Origin: Crambe crambe
Lineage: Eukaryota > Porifera > Demospongiae > Poecilosclerida > Crambeidae
Length of the DNA: 64,000 bases
Assembly: GCA_963924555.1 (NCBI GenBank)
Contig: OZ004589.1
Span: forward strand, 6,882,001-6,946,000
Reading direction: 5' to 3'
In this document: positions 47,725-57,500 of the stretch, one piece after another
Layout: every line of letters begins with the position of its first letter
Position numbering within the stretch: the stretch's first letter is position 1
Translations under genes and position numbers: made by a program
The notes under the pieces: generated by a model
Databases searched by the model: none
What the model was told of the DNA's origin: nothing
What the model saw: the letters and a program-made list of their open reading frames with translations, nothing else

Positions 47725-47952
47725 TCTCCCCATTTACTTAGACTCCCTCTTCAAAGCTCATCCCATAACTACCTCCACACTTCCCTGACCCCACCCCCTA
47801 TGCATTTGGCTACCACAAGTGCCTCCTCCTCTCAATGGAGATCACCAAAGATGTTCCACACCTATGGGATACACCATAAGGAGAACCTTGGCAACGTCCC
47901 CTCAACACCAACCTCACACAGAACACGGCTGAAAGCTTTTTATCATTACTAG
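44072..47952 (+). CDS. BORA: Protein aurora borealis (Bora)
   Basis: Cofactor that lets Aurora A phosphorylate and activate Plk1 at mitotic entry. Exons: 44072-44164, 44219-44260, 44316-44371, 44469-44623, 44682-44738, 44802-44986, 45187-45588, 45752-45875, 45951-47459, 47541-47613, 47742-47952; 968 aa. The N-terminus matches Bora: FNPF, then FKWSIDHIARL (35-45), KPVQID, and RQKAIDNYFAQTVLPSPW, the region that binds Aurora A. The rest is Ser/Thr-Pro-rich and disordered, longer than the ~560 aa human protein mainly through the 503-codon exon 9. Possible degrons are DSGLVS (663-668, beta-TrCP type) and HKENLGN near the C-terminus (KEN box). The exon 6 donor (CAA|GTTAGC) is weak and could be placed differently. 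Its last exon uses a (CT)n microsatellite as pyrimidine tract. Confidence 0.9.
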
Positions 47953-48548
47953 CTAACTAGCTGGTCTGTTGAATTTTAGCACATTTTGGAGCATTTATTT
48001 ATTTTTAATGAATTGTGATAACTTCGTGAAATGAAAATGTACCTGTATCAACAGTAAGGAACCCTGTTTACTGCCAATCCTTAAAGTAAACATGTGGCCA
48101 ATCCCTGGTACTGTAATAATGAAGTTACCGGTTCAAGCTTTTTTAAGCTGAGCTATTAATGCTACTTTAACCTAATACATGTACAGAGGTTGTTACAGTG
48201 ACTGGTTATGGGCATCCACTACCATTAAACAAACAACAGCACTGCATCACAGCCACTATTATGGATTGCAATGACATTACAATAACTTGTATGGATGGAA
48301 ACCTATATATAAGATAACTATCCTTCAGTTCCTATGACTGACATGACCCATAACAGGGACCGGATGTCAAGACATGGTAACTCACACTACACTCTATTAA
48401 TAACACATCAGCCACTGATAATCATCTTTCACTGTGATATAGAATATAGTTACTCAAAGTGCTTGGAAGAATTTCACTGTTTACGAAGAATAGTTGACAT
48501 ATATTATACAGAAAATAAAAGGGGGGATAACAGACTACTTAATAGCTA
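47953..48548. other. Bora 3' flank / DAPP1 3' flank
   Basis: Convergent gene ends; no coding sequence. The whole stretch is repeated at about 51290-51377 plus 52345-52839 as part of the tandem duplication. Confidence 0.7.
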
Positions 48549-49382
48549 TCATGACAACTTGGAACGTAATAACTCAACCCAGTTATCACAGTCCTCCGCA
48601 GAGCCTGCATGCATGTAAAAAGTTCTGTGTGGTAACTCTATTCTGAAACAGTACTCTTTCTCTTTTGAATTGTCATACTCCACGGCACCTGCTTGGCTGA
48701 TATCCAATCTACTTATCGGCTTTGCAGACAGTTTTGACTTATAATAGCTTAAAGTGTTGTTCCTCAGGATAAACCATCTCGTTTTCCAGTTCTTTCTGAT
48801 CATCCCCTGCTTTGTGAGGTAACCTTCTTTGGAGTTTATGGAAGGGGATATAGGGAGAGTGCTCGTAGAGCGTTCCTCTGTAGAGGAGTCATCCAGGTCT
48901 GAATCTGAGGTGGAATCAATCATGTTAGTCACTGCATGATGGACCACATCTGTGTAAATATGAGTCTCCTTCACCATCCTCGAGTACGGAAATTGGAGGA
49001 CAACAGTGATGCCTGAATCACCTCCAATGATTGGTTTTTCCTTTTCAAAGTGCCTTCTGAATGCTTCCAGAGTTTGAAAGGTGCTATTGCCAAATTTGAA
49101 GCCTCTTCCTTCTGTTCTGGTGATTTTGATGTGTTGCACTGAAGAGGAGAGTTTTACTGAAAGAACATAGCACATGTCTCTGAGATGCTCGCTAGAGGGC
49201 CTCAGGAGGTAGCTTCCCTCAGGCGCATTGTCTATCAGCATACAGTCTGCTGTGTGGCGAGTCAGGTAAGGGTGAAACCAGCTCAACTTCATCATAACAT
49301 CGTCGCTTTGGCTTTGTTCCAACTCTTCCCTTCTCTCGGCTGGAAGTTTTCTCCTAGCGGTACCTGAAGAGTAGGTAGCCAT
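48549..49382 (-). CDS. DAPP1: DAPP1-like SH2-PH adaptor, copy 1
   Basis: Intronless 277-aa frame (start at 49382, as in copy 2; the frame opens four codons earlier). Adaptor that binds phosphotyrosine through SH2 and 3-phosphoinositides through PH, acting at the plasma membrane downstream of PI3K and Src-family kinases in vertebrates. SH2 about residues 36-125, beginning LSWFHPYLTRHTA and with the FLVR-type arginine in GSYLLRPSS. A Tyr in KETHIYTDVVHH sits where human DAPP1 has its regulatory Tyr139. PH about 185-277: KEGYLTKQGMIRKNWKTRWF, FYMHAGSAEDCDNWVELL. Length and domain order match human DAPP1 (280 aa), but vertebrate DAPP1 has several introns. It lies head-to-head with the 5' part of the CNB gene copy. 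Confidence 0.9.
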   Translation of the reverse strand: MATYSSGTARRKLPAERREELEQSQSDDVMMKLSWFHPYLTRHTADCMLIDNAPEGSYLLRPSSEHLRDMCYVLSVKLSSSVQHIKITRTEGRGFKFGNSTFQTLEAFRRHFEKEKPIIGGDSGITVVLQFPYSRMVKETHIYTDVVHHAVTNMIDSTSDSDLDDSSTEERSTSTLPISPSINSKEGYLTKQGMIRKNWKTRWFILRNNTLSYYKSKLSAKPISRLDISQAGAVEYDNSKEKEYCFRIELPHRTFYMHAGSAEDCDNWVELLRSKLS

Positions 49383-50465
49383 GTTTTTATGCATTCTAGC
49401 CTACTTGACCAGAAAGACTTCGTTGACTCTCCAATAGCCAAATAAAAACTACAAAGAACATGGAAGAATCTCACACCACACCGAAATAATTAACAGCCAC
49501 ACCCCCACACAGCGCCCACGTCAATAGAGTAAGACCCCACTCATTAGTTTAAGTCCAAGATGGCGGATGAGACGTTCTATTGTTTCCCCCATTTGTGACG
49601 ATATGAAGGCGCTGAGTCCTTTAAAGGATGATGATGATATAATGCTGTGTACTAGAAACTGTTATGTTCTCCTCTCTCCTAATGAAGAGTCATTTCCTTA
49701 TCAGACTATTTCAGACCATTGTGCTTGAAATAGAGTGACGACCTATGTAGACATTTTGAAGGCAATTGTGTCTCTCTCTTCTCCTCCCCTTTCCCTTTCC
49801 CCTCCCCCTCTTCTCTTCCTCCCTCTCCTCTTCCTCCCCTCTCCTTCCCATCAATGCATAAAGTGATGGCAGCTGCATATGATGATTTCACTGCGCAGCT
49901 GAGGTGACAAGGAGAAGGTCGGCTAAAATATTGGCTGACTCTCCTCCAGTGCTCACTAATGAAGTTGCTACTATCTGAAGCAGCAGGATTTATACTGTAC
50001 AGCTAAATATTTCGGGGGGAGGGGGGGGGGGGAGGGGAGTCTCACATAGCCAGACCTTTTACTAACTCAAGGAGGGGAAAGGGTCTGGTAAAACTTTGCA
50101 TAGCAATTTATGGTTACCAGACCTTTTCCCCTCCTTGAGTTGGTAAAGGGTCTAGCTATACGTGAGACTAGTTTTCTTTTTTAGCTACCCCACAAATATT
50201 GCCACAGTCATAATATTTAGCTATTATGAAATAACTCAATGTACACACTTTGAACGAGGGTGAGAATTAGTACACATGATTGCTAGCTAAAAATGTTAGC
50301 ATTCAGGGAACCCATCCACACTCCTATCTTCGTTGCTAGGCTTAACTGAAATGTGTTAATAGCTATTGGCACTTTTTACACTTGTCAATAATGTGTCCAA
50401 AAAAATCTCTATTCCTTGTGAGTTTTTAGCTATTTAATAGTTATAGAGAGAAAAGGGAATTAAAG
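49383..50465. other. Duplicated promoter region, CNB-gene 5' end, copy 1
   Basis: A plus-strand ATG at 49560 (MADETFYC) shares the promoter with DAPP1, but this copy has one base more than copy 2 shortly after and stops at once. A candidate 40-bp exon at 49864-49903 (AAAYDDFTAQL, donor GAG|gtgaca) follows a pyrimidine tract. A foldback element lies at 50038-50169 and a poly(G) run near 50014-50032. Confidence 0.5.
50038..50169. mobile_element. Foldback MITE (copy 1)
   Basis: 132 bp palindrome-like element: agtctcac ... gtgagact ends, with arms ctcaaggaggggaaagggtc / ttttcccctccttgag on either side of a short loop. An equivalent copy is at 54150-54281 because the host block was duplicated. 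Confidence 0.8.
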
Positions 50466-50757
50466 ATGAGTACCACTAGTCAGGTTTTAGTGGACAGGTA
50501 TTTAAAAGGACGTAAGCTGCTCCTCAAATCTCCATACAGTAGAAGCTGTGAGGAAAGGTCTTTCCTGCAGACCTGGCTCTTAAGTAATGTACCGCTCTTT
50601 GAACACATGGATTCAGGTGAATTAACTACAGAGTTAGACTCCTCATTGTGGACTCACTGCACTATAGTTCTGAATTAAGAGGTTTCACAGTAAATTAGAG
50701 CTATTCTGGAGTGTATAGAAAACCCCTTCCTCTCCTCTCCCTATGAAGCCCCTGACC
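50466..50757 (+). pseudogene. 5' exon of CNB gene, orphaned copy 1
   Basis: The exon encoding MSTTSQVLVDRYLKGRKLLL to the donor TTCAG|GTGAAT (50616) is intact and nearly identical to the working copy at 54548-54698, but the next exons are absent: at about 50757 the sequence switches to a Bora fragment. It cannot make the CNB protein by itself. Confidence 0.85.
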
Positions 50758-50769
50758 ATAATTATGCTC

Positions 50770-50990
50770 TTTGATGGCTTACTTTTGAAATGAAGTTGAG
50801 ATTTGATTAGCTCCTTCTTTCTTAGCAACTCGTCAGGGCGAGTAGGTGAGCCGCTTCCTTGCTTTTTGGAGCCACACTCTTAAATCCGGAAGAAGAGCGG
50901 TGAGGTGTAGTATTGTTCACAAATCCAGCAACAACCCTTGTCCTTTCTGCCGAGGACTTGCAATGAGCCCTACATGTTTCCCCAGGGAAC
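50770..50990 (-). pseudogene. Inverted fragment of Bora exon 9
   Basis: Reverse complement of Bora 47240-47462, including its exon 9 end and donor (ATTTCAAAAGTAAGCCATCA). It has small differences, including one deletion. It sits exactly at the junction of the two duplicated blocks. Confidence 0.85.
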
Positions 50991-51000
50991 GCTTTTAATC

Positions 51001-51002
<2 letters not shown>

Positions 51003-51057
<55 letters not shown>

Positions 51058-51270
51058 CCTTTACTTAGATTCCCTCTTCAAAGCTCATCCCATAACTACC
51101 TCCACACTTCCCTGACCCCACCCCCTATACATTTGGCTACCACAAGTGCCTCCTCCCCTCAATGGAGATCACCAAAGATGCTCCACACCTATGGGATACA
51201 CCATAAGGAGAACCTTGGCAACGTCCCCTCAACACCAACGTCACACAGAACGCGGCTGAAAGCTTTTTAT
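51003..51270 (+). pseudogene. Duplicate of Bora intron 10 end and last exon
   Basis: A (CT)n tract, acceptor ttacttag and an open copy of the last Bora exon down to LKAFYHY and stop (51068-51270), nearly identical to 47742-47952 including the KEN-containing segment. No upstream Bora exon in plus orientation precedes it, so it is probably not translated. Confidence 0.85.
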
Positions 51271-51377
51271 CATTACTAGCTAACTAGCTGGTCTGTTGAA
51301 TTTTTAGCACATTTTGGAGCATTTATTTATTTTTAATGAATTGTGATAACTTTGTGAAACGAAAATGTAACTGTATC

Positions 51378-52342
51378 AACCAGGCCCTGTAGCCAGAGTT
51401 TTTTGAGAGGGGGTTCTGAAATATCCGTGCATTAGCGTGGAAAAATTTTTGCCTGACTACGCCCACTTTCCTATAACCACACTCTCTTTTGATAACATAG
51501 GTTTTTTAATTATAAACAAAGTATGAAGATGAGTAGATGATGAAGATGGTACTACTTCTTCACAATCTGCTAGCTACCTGTGCAGTTTTTACAGCAAGAT
51601 TTATATATAATCTCAGGCACTAAGCCACCAACTGCGAGATTAACTGCTCAGTAGGGCTAAATTATATGTAAAATTGACCTTTTCTGGACGAAAATAATAA
51701 GCCTCACTCGTTTCTCTCTCGCTTTTTGAGCTCACGATCGACGATCGATTAATCGAACGCGCGTACGCGCATAGCGCGCGCTCGCGCTTTTTTTTATTTA
51801 TTTATTTATTTTTATTTTATTGCTTAACAATACTATGAATAAAGAGGACAATGAAGCAGTTGAAAAGTGAAAGGAAAATGTGAGAACAGTATTGAGGGTC
51901 AACAGGCGAAACCTGCAGCCCGTACATGCAGATAAAAAGTTATTATGTAAATTAACAAAGCAAAAATAGAATAAAAATAAAACTGGTCTAAAATATAGTG
52001 GCAGAGGGATTTTTTGAGCACTTTGCACATGGGCAACAGTAGTGAAAGGAACAAGGTTTGTCTGACTGAAATGATTTTTGAAATATGTTTACCAAGAAAC
52101 TGATGAGTTGGTGTTTGATCACTTGTGTGAGATCCATGACAGGAAGAGCGTTCCAAAGCCTAGGAAGTCTATTAAAATAAAAATGCCTACTTTTCCCACT
52201 AGCTCTGGTGTGAACCAACTTGTTTGAATCGCCTGACCTAGTTGAGTTCTTGCCAAAGGAAATGTGTTTCAGTATGTTGAAATGGTCGCTTAAAATCATT
52301 CTGGTTCGACCGAACCACCCGAACCACCCCTGACTACACCCA
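51378..52342. mobile_element. hAT-like element inserted in the right-hand duplicate
   Basis: It interrupts sequence that is continuous in the left duplicate at 48048 (ctgtatcaacagtaagg). Ends read caggccctgtagccagag and gactacaccc, a common hAT-type arrangement in invertebrates; short caac repeats flank it. An internal CpG-rich palindromic stretch lies at about 51733-51787. It has no transposase frame and carries a LINE fragment. Confidence 0.7.
51788..52300 (-). mobile_element. LINE 3' end, 5'-truncated
   Basis: Minus-strand frames encode the end of a non-LTR reverse transcriptase reading frame: GKSRHFYFNRLPRLWNALPV followed by a region like ...IKHQLISFLVNIF, the pattern found at the C-terminus of CR1/Jockey-type ORF2. 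The 3' tail is an (AAATA)n-like run (51788-51820 on the plus strand as ttattta). Several frame changes; inactive. It is nested in the hAT-like element. Confidence 0.75.
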
Positions 52343-52344
52343 TG

Positions 52345-52839
52345 TCAACAGTAAGGAACCCAGTTTATTGCCAACCCTTAAAGTAAACATGTGTGATACT
52401 GTAATAATGAAGTTACCGTTTCAAGCTTTTTTAAGCTGAACTATTAATGTTACTTTAACCTAATACATGTACAGAGGTTGTTACAGTGACTGGTTTTGGG
52501 CATCCACTACCATTAAACAAACAACAGCACTGCATCACAGCCAAGCACAGTCTATTATGGATTCCAATGACATTACAATAACTTGTATGGATGAAAACCT
52601 ATATAATAAGATAAGTATCCTTCAGTTCCTGACTGACATGACCCATAACAGGGACTGGATGTCAAGACATGGTAACTCACACTATGATGATCCCTCTATT
52701 GATAATACATCAGCCACTGATAATCATCTTTCACTGTGATATAGAATATAGTTACTCAAAGTGCTTGGAGGAATTTCACTGTTTACGACATATATTATAC
52801 AGAAAATAAAAGGGGGGATAACAGACCACTTAACAGCTA
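52345..52839. other. Right-hand duplicate of the DAPP1 3' flank
   Basis: Continues the duplicate after the inserted element; matches 48050-48548 with small indels. No coding sequence. Confidence 0.8.
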
Positions 52840-53652
52840 TCATGACAACTTGGAACGTAATAACTCAACCCAGTTATCACAGTCCTGCGCAGAGCCTGCA
52901 TGCATGTAAAAAGTTCTGTGTGGTAACTCTATTCTGAAACAGTACTCTTTCTCTTTTGAATTGTCATACTCCACGGCACCTGCTTGGCTGATATCCAATC
53001 TACTTATCGGCTTCGCAGACAGTTTTGACTTATAATAGCTTAAAGTGTTGTTCCTCAGGATAAACCATCTTCTTTTCCAGTTCTTTCTGATCATCCCCTG
53101 CTTTGTGAGGTAACCTTCTTTGGAGTTTATGGAAGGAGATATAGAGATAGTGTTCGTAGAGTCATCCAGGTCTGAATCTGAGGTGGAATCAATCTTGTTA
53201 CTCACCGCATGATGGACCAAATCTGTGTAAATACGAGTCTCCTTCACCATCCTCGAGTACGGAAACTGGAGGTCAACTCTGATGCCTGAATCACCTCCAA
53301 TGATTGGTTTTTCCTTTTCAAAGTGCTTTCTGAATGCTTCCACAGTTTGTAAGGTGCTACTGCCGAATTTGAAGCCTTTTTCTTCTGTTCTGGTGATTTT
53401 GATGTGTTGCACTGAAGAGGAGAGTTTTACAGAGAGAACATAGCACATGTCTCTGAGATGCTCGCTAGAGGGCCTCAGGAGGTAGCTTCCCTCAGGCGCA
53501 TTGTCTATCAGCATACACTCTGCTGTGTGGCGAGTCAGGTAAGGGTGAAACCAGCTCAACTTCATCATAACATCGTCGCTTTGGCTTTGTTCCAACTCTT
53601 CCCTCTCGGCTGGAAGTTTTCTCCTAGCGGTACCTGGAGAGTAGGTAGCCAT
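52840..53652 (-). CDS. DAPP1: DAPP1-like SH2-PH adaptor, copy 2
   Basis: Intronless 270-aa frame starting MATYSPGTARRK, very similar to copy 1. Differences are scattered, plus a deletion of seven residues in the Ser-rich linker (copy 1 has SSTEERSTSTLPIS, copy 2 STNTISIS). SH2 (GSYLLRPSS), Tyr in KETRIYTDLVHH and PH (KEGYLTKQGMIRKNWKRRWF) are all kept. Both copies look functional. The mostly conservative changes suggest purifying selection since a recent duplication. Confidence 0.9.
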   Translation of the reverse strand: MATYSPGTARRKLPAEREELEQSQSDDVMMKLSWFHPYLTRHTAECMLIDNAPEGSYLLRPSSEHLRDMCYVLSVKLSSSVQHIKITRTEEKGFKFGSSTLQTVEAFRKHFEKEKPIIGGDSGIRVDLQFPYSRMVKETRIYTDLVHHAVSNKIDSTSDSDLDDSTNTISISPSINSKEGYLTKQGMIRKNWKRRWFILRNNTLSYYKSKLSAKPISRLDISQAGAVEYDNSKEKEYCFRIELPHRTFYMHAGSAQDCDNWVELLRSKLS

Positions 53653-54547
53653 GTTTTGTTTTTATGCATTCTGACCAAAAAGACTTCCAATAGCCAAATA
53701 AAAACTACTCACACCACACCGAAATAATTAACAGCCACACCCCCACACCACACAGCTTAAGTCCAAGATGGCGGATGAGACGTTCTATTGTCTCCCTATT
53801 TGTGACGATATGAAGGTGCTGAGTCCTTTAAAGGATGATGATGATATAATAGCAGCTGTCATGTTCTCCTCTCATTTCTCCTAATGAAGAGTCATTTCCT
53901 TATCAGACTATTGACCTATAGCTATGTAGACATTTTGAAGGCAAGTCTCCCCTTTCCCTTTCCCCTCCCCCTCTCCTCTTCCTCCCCCTCCCCTCCCCCC
54001 TCCTTCCCATCAATGCATAAAGTGATGGCAGCTGCATATGATGATTTCACTGCGCAGCTGAAGTGACAAGGAGAAGGTCGGCTAAAATATTGGCCGACTC
54101 TCCTCCGCAGCAGGATTTATACTGTACAGCGAAGCGAAATAATTGAGGTAGTCTCACGTAGCCAGACCCTTTACTAACTCAAGGAGGGGAAAGGGTCTGG
54201 TAAAACTTTGCATAGAAGTTTATGGTTACCAGACCTTTTCCCCTCCTTGAGTTGGTACAAGGTCTAGCTATACGTGAGACTAGGGATGGAGTCTTATCTT
54301 GTTTAGCTACCCCACAAAACTGCCACACTTTGAACGAGGGTGAGAATTAGCTAGTACACATCATATGAAAAATGTTAGTATTTCAGGGAACTCGTCCTCA
54401 ATGGTTGCACTCTCCTATCTTCGTTGCTAGGTTTGACTGAAATGTGTTAGCAGCTATTGACACTTTTTACACTTGTCAATAACGTGTCAAAAAAAGCTAA
54501 CTACTTATTAGCTACAGAGAGAAAAGGGAAAAGAGAGAGAATTAAAG
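53653..54547. other. DAPP1 copy 2 / CNB gene divergent region
   Basis: A plus-strand ATG at 53768 opens MADETFYCLPICDDMK and about 20 more codons to a stop; together with a candidate exon at 54023-54062 it may be a 5' part of the CNB gene, but phases do not join cleanly. gtccaagatggcgg around the ATG is a typical short-promoter sequence (YY1-like aagatggcgg). The foldback MITE copy lies at 54150-54281. Confidence 0.4.
54150..54281. mobile_element. Foldback MITE (copy 2)
   Basis: Same element as at 50038-50169, carried along by the block duplication. Confidence 0.8.
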
Positions 54548-57500
54548 ATGAGTACCACTAGTCAGGTTTTGGTGGACAGGTATTTAAAAGGACGTGAGCT
54601 GCTCCTCAAATCTCCATACAGTAGAAGCTGTGAGGAAAGGTCTTTCCTGCAGACCTGGCTCTTAAGTAATGTGCCGCTCTTTGAACACATGGATTCAGGT
54701 GAATTAACTACAGAGTTAGACTCCTCATTGTGGACTCACTGCACTATAGTTCTGAATTAAGAGGTTTCACAGTAAATTAGAGCTATTCTGGAGTGTATAG
54801 AAAACCCCTTCCTCTCCTCTCCCTATGAAGCCCCTGACAGATATCAATCAATGTTATTTGCAGAGGATTTGAAGACAATAGTGGACACTGTGGTGCTGAA
54901 CACGTACTTTCCAAAGGAGGTGATATATGAGCAAGGAGAAACTGTAATCAAGTAAGTGTGGCTACGTAATAATAGCCAATTAGATAAGCCAAGCGCCTAT
55001 AACCCACTTAGATAACCCTATAGCGCCTCTATGACAAAAGGCTGTAGAAAACAATCTAGCTGCATGCTAAGGTCACACCAATTAGATTTTATGTTGCTCG
55101 GGTGAAAATATGCTGACTGATGGGTAGGTAGGTCGGGTTGAAAATGATAATGATAAGTTTAGACATGTCAAGCACTGATGGACAGAATGTGATGGAGATG
55201 GTACTGCACTTTTCTTCATCATCCCTATCCTTGGCATGCAATAATCTAAAGTTCGGCTGAAAGCTCAGTACTGACTTTTCGTGAGGTAGTAAAATATATA
55301 TACCAGTGTTCTATCTAGAAATTATAATTTGGGGTAGAGCGAAGTGTTTGTTCTGATGACAAATTAGTCCATTTTCATCAAGAAGCAAGCTACGTAGTTG
55401 AATAACTAGTAAGCCATGTGGACAGGACAAGCTGCATGTCATTATAACACGTCCTTTGTCCTTGTAATTTCAATTTTGCATGCATAATGTGGTCACTGGT
55501 AGCTAGCTAGGCATGCAGTGTGTCAGGGCTGGGTCCAGGATTTTTAGATAAGTGGGGTTGCAGGACTAGGAGCACAAACACTGGACCATAAGGAAAGGTG
55601 CAAGAAAGAGCATATTTATTTGGAGGACCCATGTTGGCTTCACTGGTACTCAAACTCGAAGTGACACATGCAAGGTCATACCTCAAATCACAGTTAGTAT
55701 GCACCGAGTTATCTAATGTGTGACCTTGAAAAGTAAGCCAAAGTGCTCCAAAAGATATCTTTGAAATGAAGGTTACAGGTGTGATTGTTAAGGAAATCAC
55801 ATACTCTGAAAGATATCTTTGAATGACATGTGCATAATCACAGGTGTGATCGTAAAAGGAAATCACAGTTAGTATGTACCAAGTTATCCAATGTGTGACC
55901 TTGAAAGTGAAAGCCAAAATGGATGTGTCATGTATACATTTTCTTTGACCGTAGACTTAGATGATATAGTAACCACATTAGTTCCTAGTTTAGTTAGCCC
56001 ACATATGTAACATGTTCTCTCTTCTAATTACATTAATTTAGAGGAGAAACACAAGTTGTCAAAGAAAAATAGACATGGCTAAGTAAAAATTGTCAAATTG
56101 CATTGTCATTTAATTTATAATAGCTTGGGAACAGAAAAGGGACTCCTGGATCCAGCCCTGTGTATAAGTGCTACACTCAATACTAATTTTAAGACTGTCT
56201 ACAGGCAAGTTTTGGGGTAGAAGCTGGAGTGTTTGGGGTAGAAGCTTCTACCCCACCTACCCCTGTAGATAGAACCCTGTAAATTTCCACAGTAATCATC
56301 ATAGTACTTTCAGGCCTCACTAGAATGTGGTAATTAGGTGTGCTTTATCTAGAGTATCATTATTGAATACAATCTTTAGTGGGTCGGTAGGGCTGAGCAA
56401 CATGAAATCTTATTGGTATGGCCTAAGACTTCACAAAAGAATGTCTGGGCATTTTAAAATTTATTCCCAAATTTGTGGAAACTAAGAAGTTGATGCCAAA
56501 CATGTAGCTATAGGGTATATTCGAGAAGCTCCTCACTTCCAAGCCAATCCTGATATAAAAGCTTCCAGACTTAGCTGTGTTTCTGAAACTAGCACAGAGC
56601 ATAGTCATGTGATGATAAACTGGAGTACGTAGAGCACCCTGTTGCTTGAAACTAGCACAGAGCATAGTCATGTGATGATAAACTGGAGTACGTAGAGCAC
56701 CTCTTGCTTATTACAGAACTTTTTTTTCTTGAGAATGGAAGGGAAGGTCTTGCTGTTGTTAGCCAACATTTCAGCGCTCATGAATGCACAGTAGTTTTGA
56801 TGATGTGTTTTTAAACTCTGAGTTGTGGTATTTTAACGATAACGTGGACTCCCTGAAGGACAATCTTCTGTGCTCAGCCTTCATTAGCTACTATGTTGCC
56901 ACATGCACTTTCTCTTATCTTCTAGTACAGAACACATTGAAGGTACAATGAAATTGATGGAAGCTCATCTCAGACAGGAATTGACAGTGACCATCATGTC
57001 CTGCAGGTGCTAACAAAATCAAACATCAAGTGATTCATTCTTGGCCACTTTGTACACTTTAAATCTTGTAAGCTTTGGACAATTTCAGTTTGAGGAATAG
57101 CTACCTAACTAGGGCAATGTTCAACATTCAGTCGACAGCGAGTGATCAAGCAAGTATTCTTCAACTCTTTAGAAGATTTTCATTTGCTGTTGAGTATCTG
57201 TAGCAATGTGCAGCATTTGACAGTGAGCAAGTGAGCAATTAAAGTAGCTGATAGGCTCCAGTGCTTGATATTGCTGTCAGAGACAAGAGTCATGTTCCAA
57301 CCAGGAAGCTCTACGACAAAAGGCTCTAGCTCAATTATAATTGGAGCATGCGCATTATGTATGCTCAGCGCTACTAATTCGGGACACATCGTACGTACGC
57401 CTGGGGCATTTTGGAGTGTAGACCTAGATATATACAATTTCAATGAGTCATGATCTGAGAGTCAGCTCGCTTGCTGCGCTTGCTCACTGTAATTATGTGA

